Shown in pieces: positions 24,568 to 31,287 of a stretch of 45,089 bases of DNA. Origin of the DNA: Frankiales bacterium (lineage in GTDB: Bacteria > Actinomycetota > Actinomycetes > JAFAQI01). The position numbers and the translations under genes were made by a program. Under the pieces are notes generated by a model, which was given only the letters and a program-made list of their open reading frames with translations, was not told the DNA's origin and made no database searches. The DNA lies in NCBI GenBank assembly GCA_025980465.1, contig JAICXJ010000024.1:1-45089 (forward strand), read 5' to 3'. How positions within the stretch are numbered: position 1 is the stretch's first letter; every line of letters begins with the position of its first letter.

Positions 24568-26162
24568 GTCGAGGTTCCGGGGAGCAGGGCGCTGCGGGCG
24601 TTCGCAACGAACTCTGCCCGCATCGCGTCGCGGTCGGAATCGGTGAGGATCTGATAGCCGGTGTCTCGGGTCGGCTTCCACCAGACGACGTCGCTGGTGT
24701 CCCAGCCGTCGCAGCGGATCTGCCGGCGGTCGACCTTGTCGAGCGCGAGCGTCGGTAGCGCGTCGGTCACCCGGATGAACGTCGGCGTCCATTTGGTGCC
24801 GAGGTCGGGCTGCTCGGCGAGCCAGCGGGCGAACTCGTCCGGGTCGAACCGCGCTGCTTCGATTACCGCGAGCACCTGGTCGCCGCTGTGGGGATCGGCG
24901 ACTCCGACGACCGCCACCGCCCTCACCTGCGGGTGGCGGCCGATGATCCGCTCGATCGGCGCGGCGGCGAAGTTCTCCGAGTCGACCCGCAGCCAGTCGC
25001 CGGCGCGGCCGGCGAAGAAGAAGACGCCGTCGGCGTCGCGATACGCCAGGTCGCCGGACCAGAACCAGCCGTCGTGCCCGCGGTCGCGGTCGGCCCCTTC
25101 GTTACGCCAGTAACCCTCGAACGCTCCGAGCGAGTCCTTGCGTACCAGCTCGCCGATCGCCTCCTCGGGATTCAGCAGCCGGCCGTGCTCGTCGAACTCG
25201 GCGATCGCCTTGTCCTGATGGGTCTCGGGATCGACCACCGCGATCTGCGCCCCCTCCGGCGCCCGGCCAAGAGCACCGACCCGCCGGCTGGGCAACAGGG
25301 TGATGCCGCCCTCGCTCGAGCCGTAGCCGGTGATTACGGTGCAGCCGAACCGCTCGGTGAAGGCGGCGGCGTCCGCCGGCGTCGACTCCGGCGCCAGCAC
25401 GATGCGCAGCTGGTGGTCCTTGTCGTTGGGTGAGGGCGGGGTCGCCAGGATGTACGACAGCGCCCGACCGACGGTCGAGGTGAACGTCACGCCGTGGCTG
25501 CGAACATCGTCGAGCCATCCGGACGCCGAGAAGCGGTCCCGCAGCACGATGCGAGACCCGCCTGCCAGCCCGGGGAACAGCACACCGAACAGCGCGTTGC
25601 CGTGGAACAACGGCATCGACACGTAGACCGTGTCGCTCTTGGTGAAGCCAATGCGTGCCGCCGCGGCGATCCGCCCCGAGGAGCGACGTACCGCCTTCGG
25701 CGCAGACGTCGAGCCCGACGTGAAGATCAGCAGCAGCAGGGAGCTCGGCTCGGGCAGCTTGCTCGGTACGGCGGCACCGGCGTACCCCGCCCACGGCGCG
25801 GACTCGACCGCGATGGTGCCGGGCAGCAGGTCGGCATGAGCGGCGTCGGCGAGAACGAGCTGGCAGTCGGTGTGGTCGACGTCGCGCTGCAACTCCGCGC
25901 CGCGCCGGGTCGAGTTGATGCCGACGACGGTGGCGCCGGCAAGGGCGGCGCCGAACAGCGTGAACACGAAGTCCGCGGTGTTGTCGAGGAGCACACCGAC
26001 ATTGGGCGGCCGGGCCGGATCGAGGGTGCCGGTGAGCCACCCGGCGCGGGAGGCGGACTCGGCGACGACCTCCCGCCAGGTCCATTCGCGACCGCCGGCG
26101 AGCAGGCCGGACGAGGTGTCATCGGCGCGGTCCGCGACCAACTCGGCGACCCCGACATCCAC
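24564..26162 (-). CDS. AMP-dependent acyl-CoA synthetase (FadD-like ligase)
   Basis: A 532-aa adenylate-forming ligase that would activate a carboxylic acid to its CoA thioester. It has the P-loop LLIFTSGSTSAPKAV, YGSSEGG, the hinge-side motif WFWSGDLAYRD and a C-terminal catalytic-Lys region LPTLALDKVDRRQ. The Ser-Ala replacement of the usual Thr-Gly in the P-loop (GSTSAPK) recalls the FadD17/FadD1-type ligases of mycobacteria; this is tentative. The start is GTG 26162, six bases after a TAGAGT -10 element, so the transcript is probably leaderless. It is the first gene of a five-gene leftward operon and is preceded by an 18-bp operator-like inverted repeat. Confidence 0.92.
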   Translation of the reverse strand: MDVGVAELVADRADDTSSGLLAGGREWTWREVVAESASRAGWLTGTLDPARPPNVGVLLDNTADFVFTLFGAALAGATVVGINSTRRGAELQRDVDHTDCQLVLADAAHADLLPGTIAVESAPWAGYAGAAVPSKLPEPSSLLLLIFTSGSTSAPKAVRRSSGRIAAAARIGFTKSDTVYVSMPLFHGNALFGVLFPGLAGGSRIVLRDRFSASGWLDDVRSHGVTFTSTVGRALSYILATPPSPNDKDHQLRIVLAPESTPADAAAFTERFGCTVITGYGSSEGGITLLPSRRVGALGRAPEGAQIAVVDPETHQDKAIAEFDEHGRLLNPEEAIGELVRKDSLGAFEGYWRNEGADRDRGHDGWFWSGDLAYRDADGVFFFAGRAGDWLRVDSENFAAAPIERIIGRHPQVRAVAVVGVADPHSGDQVLAVIEAARFDPDEFARWLAEQPDLGTKWTPTFIRVTDALPTLALDKVDRRQIRCDGWDTSDVVWWKPTRDTGYQILTDSDRDAMRAEFVANARSALLPGTST

Positions 26163-26168
26163 AGCCGA

Positions 26169-26211
26169 ACTCTAGTGGGATGGCCGCGCCGTTCCTGACG
26201 TGCGTGTCAGG
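26169..26211 (-). promoter_or_regulatory. Promoter with operator-like 18-bp inverted repeat for the ligase-P450 operon
   Basis: The 18-mer at 26194-26211 reads CCTGACACGCACGTCAGG on the minus strand, with perfect 6-bp arms CCTGAC/GTCAGG around six bases. A TAGAGT -10 hexamer follows at 26174-26169, and the GTG start of the ligase is six bases further, as expected for a leaderless promoter. The 18-mer therefore spans the -35 zone, where a repressor would block RNA polymerase. A copy with one difference lies at 40356-40373. Regulator identity is unknown. Confidence 0.65.
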
Positions 26212-26235
26212 GACCTCACCAGCGACAATCGGTCG

Positions 26236-26880
26236 GTGACGTCGTCCGACGATGTTCTTGCGGCGCAGCTGCAGTACTACCGGCAACGTGCTGCTGAGTA
26301 TGACGTGACCAGCTTCGGGGTCCGCGCCGGAGAGCGGATCGCGGTCCCGATCGTGGCCGACCGGCTCGCCATCTCCGGTGACGTCCTCGAGCTCGCATGC
26401 GGTACCGGCATGTGGACCGCCGAGCTGGCCCGGTACGCCGCGTCGCTGACCGCGCTCGACGGCGCGCCCGAGATGCTGGAGCTTGCGCGCCAGCGGGTCT
26501 CACCCGGTGACGTCAGGTTCGTCGCGGCCGATGTTTTCGGGTGGGCGCCGGCGTCGTCGTACGACATCGTGTTCTCGGCGTTTTTCCTCTCCCATGTTCC
26601 ACCCGACCGGTTCGGCGACTTCTGGTCGCTGGTGGGGAAGGCACTGCGGCCCGGCGGACGAGCGTTGATGATCGACGAGCTTGCGGTACGGGCGGGTCTG
26701 GAGCAAGTGCATGACGGCCTTCTGGCCACCCGGACACTGTCCGATGGGTCGCAGCACCAGATCATCAAGGTGTTCTACGAAGCCGATGAGCTGGCGGCGC
26801 GGCTTGCGGAGCTGGGCTGGGCCGCGACGGTCACCGCAATCGACCATGGCTGGTTTCTCGCCGAGGCGACGCGGGCGTAG
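26236..26880 (+). CDS. Class I SAM-dependent methyltransferase
   Basis: A methyltransferase of about 214 aa. Motif I is VLELACGTGMWTAELA, followed by ALDGAPEMLELARQRV, the VRFVAADVFGW acidic motif and YDIVFSAFFLSHVPPDRF. It matches the Rossmann-fold small-molecule methyltransferases (Methyltransf_25-type), but the acceptor is unknown. Start choice: GTG at 26236 (VTSSDDVLAAQLQYYRQRAAEYD) is preferred because the earlier in-frame GTG at 26200 falls inside the operator-like repeat of the divergent ligase promoter. The end is certain. It is divergent from the ligase operon and may share that control region. Confidence 0.85.
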   Translation: MTSSDDVLAAQLQYYRQRAAEYDVTSFGVRAGERIAVPIVADRLAISGDVLELACGTGMWTAELARYAASLTALDGAPEMLELARQRVSPGDVRFVAADVFGWAPASSYDIVFSAFFLSHVPPDRFGDFWSLVGKALRPGGRALMIDELAVRAGLEQVHDGLLATRTLSDGSQHQIIKVFYEADELAARLAELGWAATVTAIDHGWFLAEATRA

Positions 26881-26906
26881 CTGATCCGGTCTGCGAGGCT
26901 CTAGCG

Positions 26907-27299
26907 GTGGCCGACGACCGCAATGTCCTCGGTGAGCCGCTAGAGCCGTGCGGGCTCGACCCGGTCACCGGCTTCTACCGCGATGGGTGCTGCACCACCG
27001 GCCCCGACGATGTCGGAAGTCACACGGTTTGTGCCGTGATGACGAGGGAGTTCCTCGCCCATCAGGTCGCGATGGGCAATGACCTCGTCACGGCGCGGCC
27101 GGACTGGAGCTTCCCCGGGTTGGCGCCGGGAGACCGGTGGTGCGTCGTCGCCGCGCGATGGCTGCAGGCGCATCTCGACGGCGTCGCGCCGCCCGTCGTA
27201 CTCGCATCAACCCACGAGCGCGCACTTGATCTTGTCGGCCTCGACGTGTTGAAGTCCTACGCCGCCGACGTGCCGAGCGATCCGAGCGAACTGATCTGA
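26907..27299 (+). CDS. DUF2237 family protein
   Basis: A 130-aa protein with the characteristic pattern NVLGEPLEPCGLDPVTGFYRDGCCTTGPDDVGSHTVCAVMTREFL and WCVVAARWLQAHLDGVAPPVVLASTHERAL. This matches the conserved Cys/Gly-rich DUF2237 family found in many bacteria; its function is unassigned. Four Cys residues in the first 50 positions are conserved-looking. The start is GTG at 26907, 26 bases after the methyltransferase stop, so cotranscription is likely. Its stop is seven bases from the stop of the convergent VOC gene. Confidence 0.92.
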   Translation: MADDRNVLGEPLEPCGLDPVTGFYRDGCCTTGPDDVGSHTVCAVMTREFLAHQVAMGNDLVTARPDWSFPGLAPGDRWCVVAARWLQAHLDGVAPPVVLASTHERALDLVGLDVLKSYAADVPSDPSELI

Positions 27300-27306
27300 C
27301 CTGTCG

Positions 27307-27690
27307 CTACTGCACGACCATCAGGACGTTGCCCTCGGGGTCGCGCAGCCAGAACATCGGCGGGACCGGGTCGCCCATCCGGCTGACCTGCTCGTCGACG
27401 TCGACGCCGTCGGCCTTCAACTGGCCGTGGAGTGCGTCGATGTCGTCGGTCTGCAGGCTGATGCCCGTCTCGCGATTGCCGACCGGCGCGCCGTCCGGCG
27501 GCGGTGCGATCGCGATCGTCGTCGACTCCTCGCCGAGGCCCAGCTCGATCCATCGCATGCCGTTGCCGAACGGAACGTCGACCCGGGTCTGGAAACCGAG
27601 CTTGGCGTAGAACTCGACCGCCGCATCCTGGTTGGCGGTCGGAACGATCACGGTCGCGATCTTGTTGGGTCGGGTCTTGGTGGTGCTCAT
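27307..27690 (-). CDS. VOC (glyoxalase/bleomycin-resistance-like) family protein
   Basis: A 127-aa single-domain vicinal-oxygen-chelate protein. It begins IATVIVPTANQDAAVEFYAKLGFQTRVDVPFGNGMRWIELGL and ends MFWLRDPEGNVLMVVQ, the standard paired beta-alpha-beta-beta-beta pattern. The N-terminal metal ligand position is not His, so it may not be a metalloenzyme. The start at 27690 is decided by a strong GGAGG six to eight bases upstream; the frame open beyond that is rejected. It stands alone between convergent and tandem neighbours. Its function cannot be narrowed further. Confidence 0.9.
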   Translation of the reverse strand: MSTTKTRPNKIATVIVPTANQDAAVEFYAKLGFQTRVDVPFGNGMRWIELGLGEESTTIAIAPPPDGAPVGNRETGISLQTDDIDALHGQLKADGVDVDEQVSRMGDPVPPMFWLRDPEGNVLMVVQ

Positions 27691-27783
27691 CTCGTCCTCC
27701 GAAAAGTCTGGCTGGAGCCTGTCGCAGGAACAGACGCTCGACAAGTGCCAAACTCATCGGTCGCGGCGACAGTTCACCCGACG

Positions 27784-29256
27784 CTAGCTGCGCCAGGGCC
27801 TTGCTGGTGCCGCGAGCTCCGGAGGTGGGTCGAAGGCCGGGGCGTGTTCGAGATCGAGGAGCTCCCAGGGCGCTTCGGCATGCGCATCGCGCTCGGTCAG
27901 CGGCGGGAGGTTCCACTTCTCCTCGATCAGCTTGAGCGCGGAGGTGTGGTCGAACAGCGTCGAGGAGACGTGGTCGGGACGGGCGTGGGCGGCGACGAGG
28001 ACGGCCGGCACCCGAAAGCCGTACCGGTCGTAGCGGTCGTCGGAGGCGCCGGCGTCGTCGTGTTCGGCGGCGCGCCACATCTTGGTGTGACGAAGCGCCC
28101 ACCGCATCGGCCCACGGGTGTCGAGGAGGCTGTGCGGCGAGACGCGATCGGGTTCGGGTGCAGGTGGCGGTACGACGTGGTCGTAGTAGCCGCCGTGCTC
28201 GTCGTAGAACCAGATCAGCACGGTGTTGCGCCACGCTGGACCGTGCATGATCGCGTTGATCACAGCCGCTGCGAACCCTTCGCCGACCTGGACGTCCTGC
28301 GGATTCTCCTCAGACCCCTCATCGAAGTCGGGATCGACGATGCTCACCGCGGGTAACGTGCCGGCGGAAGCGTCGCGGAACAGCCGCGAGATCGACCGCA
28401 GATGCCGCAGGCTCCGCAAGGCGGGCAGCGGGTAGAGGTTCGTGGTGCATTCGATCCTGCCTCGCACCAGCTCACCGGTGCCGAGGCCGTGTGCAGTCAG
28501 CCGGCCGGCACGAAACGCCTTCCGGGCCGCACCGCCGGTGAAACGGGGAGCCAGCAGGCGATGCGGCGGGACGTGGTGGTAGTTCGCCCAGCTGATGCCG
28601 TGGACGTCGAGCAGGTCAAAGATCGTGCCGGTGTCCGGATAGTCGATGACAGATGCCATCGCGTCGTCGACGAGGCCGTTCGCTGTCGCGGCCATGAGGA
28701 AGCGCCGGTTGGGGAACGTCGGGCCAAGACATGAGCTGAACCACCGGTCGGCAACTGGGAAGGTTCGTGCCAGCGAGGCGTAAAAGGGCAGGTGCTTCGC
28801 TGTCCAGTGTCCCATCGCCACGCTCGGATCGGCGGTCGGTGCAACTCGCTCGGCCGAGGTCACGAAGCCATCGTTGCCGCCGTCGGCGAACTGGGCGTGG
28901 GTCTCGTGCCAGCTCTGTGACGGGACGCCGATGCATTGCCCGGTCGAGGTCATCGGGTGGGCAGCGATGTCCCTGCCGTCACGAGCCCGGTTGGTCGGCG
29001 CCGGCTCGGGCAGACCATCGCCGCGTCCCAGCGAGCCGAGATAGTTGTCGAAGCTGTGGTTCTCCATCATCAGCAGGACGACGTGATGGATCTCGGGCAC
29101 CAGATCGGTCCCAGGCGGCAGGTCTGGGTTCGGCAGCCGATGCCGGTCGACCTCCGGGTCGCGGCGTCGCAGCCGTCGCCGCGCCGTTGCTCGCTCCAAC
29201 CAAAGCACCCGCCGTCGCCTCCTCGCCTCGGGGGGAGCACTTCCCGGATTCGTCAC
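27784..29256 (-). CDS. Phosphoesterase-family protein (phospholipase C / acid phosphatase type)
   Basis: A 490-aa protein of the alkaline-phosphatase-fold phosphoesterase family. The metal-site signature HHVVLLMMENHSFDNYLGSL lies near residue 60, and the second site DEHGGYYDHVVPP is present near residue 350. GPTFPNRRFLMAATANG in between is typical of bacterial phospholipases C. Phospholipases C of this group usually carry a Tat signal. This protein begins with a very Arg-rich, non-hydrophobic segment (EARRRRRVLWLERATARRRLRRRDPEVDRHR), so it may be cytoplasmic or its start may be mis-set. The start is GTG at 29256. Enzyme class is firm; substrate is unknown. Confidence 0.87.
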   Translation of the reverse strand: MTNPGSAPPEARRRRRVLWLERATARRRLRRRDPEVDRHRLPNPDLPPGTDLVPEIHHVVLLMMENHSFDNYLGSLGRGDGLPEPAPTNRARDGRDIAAHPMTSTGQCIGVPSQSWHETHAQFADGGNDGFVTSAERVAPTADPSVAMGHWTAKHLPFYASLARTFPVADRWFSSCLGPTFPNRRFLMAATANGLVDDAMASVIDYPDTGTIFDLLDVHGISWANYHHVPPHRLLAPRFTGGAARKAFRAGRLTAHGLGTGELVRGRIECTTNLYPLPALRSLRHLRSISRLFRDASAGTLPAVSIVDPDFDEGSEENPQDVQVGEGFAAAVINAIMHGPAWRNTVLIWFYDEHGGYYDHVVPPPAPEPDRVSPHSLLDTRGPMRWALRHTKMWRAAEHDDAGASDDRYDRYGFRVPAVLVAAHARPDHVSSTLFDHTSALKLIEEKWNLPPLTERDAHAEAPWELLDLEHAPAFDPPPELAAPARPWRS

Positions 29257-29350
29257 GCGCTACCGCCCCGGCGTACGCGAGGTGCTTCACTGCTCGACAC
29301 GATGGGTGAGTGGGCCTTCCAGTGTCCCGGCGCAGTGGTTCGATCGGGTC

Positions 29351-29812
29351 ATGAGTGACGCGCAAACTCGGGTCGTCAGTGCTAGCAGGGAGATTGCAGC
29401 GCCCGCGGAGCGGATCTTCGAACTGATCGCGGATCCGGCACAGCAACCGCGATGGGACGGGAACGACAACCTCAGACACGCCGAGGCTGGACAGCGGGTC
29501 CGGGCTGTCGGCGCCGTGTTCACGATGACACTGCGTCGCGGCGGCATTCGGGAGAACACGATCGTCGAGTTTGACGAGGGTCGTCGCATCGCATGGCGGC
29601 CAAACGTGCCCGGTCGGCCGCAGCCCGGACACCTGTGGCGGTGGGAACTCGAGCCGATCGCTGGCGCGCGGACCCAAGTCACGCACACCTACGACTGGAC
29701 CGAGTTGACCGATAGGAGCCGGTATCCGGCTGCCCGGGCGACTACCGCTGAGCGGCTCGCGGCCTCCCTCGAGCGCCTTGCAGGACTCGCCGAGAACAAC
29801 GAGGCCAGCTGA
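29351..29812 (+). CDS. SRPBCC family protein (polyketide cyclase/dehydrase-like)
   Basis: A 153-aa START/Bet v1-like fold protein. It opens with VVSASREIAAPAERIFELIADPAQQPRWDGNDNL, the usual N-terminal SRPBCC pattern. It ends with ARTQVTHTYDWTELTDRSRYPAARATTAERLAASLERLAGL, the final ligand-pocket helix. Such proteins bind small hydrophobic ligands; nothing fixes this one. ATG at 29351 starts the conserved domain; earlier in-frame starts add unrelated residues. It is divergent from the phosphoesterase gene and its stop lies 53 bases before hairpin repeat cluster B. Confidence 0.9.
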   Translation: MSDAQTRVVSASREIAAPAERIFELIADPAQQPRWDGNDNLRHAEAGQRVRAVGAVFTMTLRRGGIRENTIVEFDEGRRIAWRPNVPGRPQPGHLWRWELEPIAGARTQVTHTYDWTELTDRSRYPAARATTAERLAASLERLAGLAENNEAS

Positions 29813-29865
29813 CAGCCCGATCAGCCAGATGTAAGGGCACCCAGGTTCGTTGGCGGTTTTCCCAT

Positions 29866-29992
29866 AGCAATGTGGCATTGCTTGAGCGATGTGACCTGCC
29901 GGTGGGTTTTTCCCATAGCAATGTGGCATTGCTTGAGCGATGTGACCTGCCGAGGGTGTATTTGCCATAGCAATGTGGCATTGCTATGGCAA
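29866..29992. repeat. Hairpin repeat cluster B (core AGCAATG-TGG-CATTGCT)
   Basis: Three copies of the 17-bp core lie at 29866-29882, 29917-29933 and 29969-29985, all in the same orientation (loop TGG). The first two belong to a 51-bp direct repeat that shares GAGCGATGTGACCTGCCG on the right. The third is extended to a perfect 14-bp stem (arm TTGCCATAGCAATG) over 29962-29992 with the 3-base loop. The cluster lies between the convergent SRPBCC and MmcQ/YjbR genes. The family is the one at 19546-19677. The window contains no further copy. Confidence 0.95.
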
Positions 29993-30023
29993 GCAAGGGG
30001 CACGCACCTGGCCCGCGAGCCGA

Positions 30024-30377
30024 CTATCGAGCGCTGGTGGTGTCGCGGCGCATCTGCCAGGCATCGGTGATGAGTTCCGCGAGCCGGTCGCGGTCGACCT
30101 CGTCCAGCCGGAGCATTACGAGTGGCCAGCCGTCGTACCCGGGCGTGGTGAAGAACCTGTCGGGCTCGCCCTTCACCAATGCTTGCTTCTCCGCCTCGTC
30201 ACCCACGTAGAGGACCGCTATGTCGGTACGGATCACCCGCGGCTTGCCGGCCTCGCGTTGCGGATATGACCAGACGAAGCCTTTGCCTGCGACCCGGAAG
30301 TCGAAGCCGTCACTGTCGATCTCGACGACGCCGTCCAGCGCGGCCGCAATCTCGCGGACATCGTGGTCGTCAGCCAC
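30024..30377 (-). CDS. MmcQ/YjbR family protein
   Basis: A 117-aa small protein of the MmcQ/YjbR (DUF419) family, a CyaY-like fold with reported DNA-binding members. Typical features are FDFRVAGKGFVWSYPQREAGKP, AVLYVGDEAEKQALVKGEPDRFFTTPGYDGWPLVMLRLDEVDRDRLAELITDAWQMR. The conserved F-F-T-x-P-x-Y ... W motif is complete. The start is GTG at 30377 (VADDHDVREIAAAL). It lies just downstream of the enoyl-CoA hydratase gene on the same strand and its stop faces hairpin cluster B. Its cellular role is unknown. Confidence 0.9.
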   Translation of the reverse strand: MADDHDVREIAAALDGVVEIDSDGFDFRVAGKGFVWSYPQREAGKPRVIRTDIAVLYVGDEAEKQALVKGEPDRFFTTPGYDGWPLVMLRLDEVDRDRLAELITDAWQMRRDTTSAR

Positions 30378-30382
30378 CCGGC

Positions 30383-30448
30383 TCAGCCGATCTTGAGCAT
30401 TCGCGTCAGCAGCATGGACGGGCGGTAGCGAGGAGATCCTTGGGTCAT
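30383..30448 (-). CDS. Possible 21-residue small ORF between two leftward genes
   Basis: ATG at 30448 overlaps the stop of the enoyl-CoA hydratase gene as TGATG, and the frame encodes MTQGSPRYRPSMLLTRMLKIG before a TGA at 30383. The coupling geometry is the same as at several real gene junctions of this window. No ribosome site other than coupling, no homology and no codon-level evidence support it, so it may be a chance frame or the remnant of a deleted gene. Confidence 0.25.
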   Translation of the reverse strand: MTQGSPRYRPSMLLTRMLKIG

Positions 30449-31269
30449 CAGCGACCTTGCCACTGGGGGGCGCGCTTCTCGGCGAACGCTTTCGGACCTT
30501 CCTTCGCGTCGTCGGTCGCGAAGATCTCCTGTGCGATCGTCGCCTCGAGCCGGTAGGCCTCGCGCATGTCGAGCTTGAGGCCCTCGATCACACTGCGCTT
30601 CGTGGCCTGCACAGCGAGCGGAGCGTTCTTGGTGATCCGCGCTGCAAACGCGAACGCCGCGTCGAGCAACTCGTCCTCACCGACGACCTGGTTGATCAGC
30701 CCCATCTCGTAGGCACGCGCGGCGTCGATCTGGTCGGCGCAGAGCAGGAACTCCTGGGCCAGGGCGAACGGCAGTTGGCGCGGCAGCCGCACCGTCGTGC
30801 CGCCGCCGGCGAACAGGCCACGCGCCGGCTCGAGCACCCCGAACGTCGCATTCTCGGTGGCGATGCGGATGTCGACGCCGCCGAGCATCTCCATCCCGCC
30901 CGCAACGCAGGGTCCGTTGATCGCCGCGATAATCGGCTTGTAGATCTTGCTGCCCCGCAGCACTGCGTCGGTGCCGTCCCGCAGCGAGTAGCCACCGATC
31001 GAGTCGGTCTCACCCGCGTTGATCTTCTCGGCCAGCTTGGTGACTTCGGGGATGTATGTCTTCAGGTCCGCGCCGGACATGAAGTTGCGCCCGACACCGG
31101 TGACTATTGCGACCCATGCCGCGTCATCGCCGTCGAAGCGCTTCCATGCATTGGCGAGCTGGTGGAAGTGCTCGAGGTCGCACGAGTTCTTCGCCTCGGG
31201 ACGGTCGATCGTGATGAGTGCGACGTGCTCGGCACCGTCGCGCACGTCGACCTCGTAGTGGATGGGCAC
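30448..31269 (-). CDS. Enoyl-CoA hydratase-related protein
   Basis: A crotonase-superfamily enzyme of 273 aa. The oxyanion-hole segment RNFMSGADLKTYIPE and both catalytic-Glu motifs, GGMEMLGGVDIRI and FGVLEPARGLFAGGGTTVRLPRQLPF, are intact, so it is probably an active hydratase of (2E)-enoyl-CoA. Start GTG at 31269 is preceded by AAGGAG with seven bases spacing. It follows the MaoC-like dehydratase gene by 18 bases and belongs to the leftward ligase-dehydratase-hydratase unit. Co-occurrence with a MaoC-like hydratase suggests two steps of a side-chain or ring degradation; order and substrate are unknown. Confidence 0.92.
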   Translation of the reverse strand: MPIHYEVDVRDGAEHVALITIDRPEAKNSCDLEHFHQLANAWKRFDGDDAAWVAIVTGVGRNFMSGADLKTYIPEVTKLAEKINAGETDSIGGYSLRDGTDAVLRGSKIYKPIIAAINGPCVAGGMEMLGGVDIRIATENATFGVLEPARGLFAGGGTTVRLPRQLPFALAQEFLLCADQIDAARAYEMGLINQVVGEDELLDAAFAFAARITKNAPLAVQATKRSVIEGLKLDMREAYRLEATIAQEIFATDDAKEGPKAFAEKRAPQWQGR

Positions 31270-31287
31270 TCGGTTTCTCCTTCGTAC

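Noticed and set aside
29821-30003. Short ORFs rich in Cys/His (e.g. AMPHCYGK repeats) in hairpin cluster B
   Set aside because: They are translations of the repeat in arbitrary frames, occur on both strands, and have no start signals.
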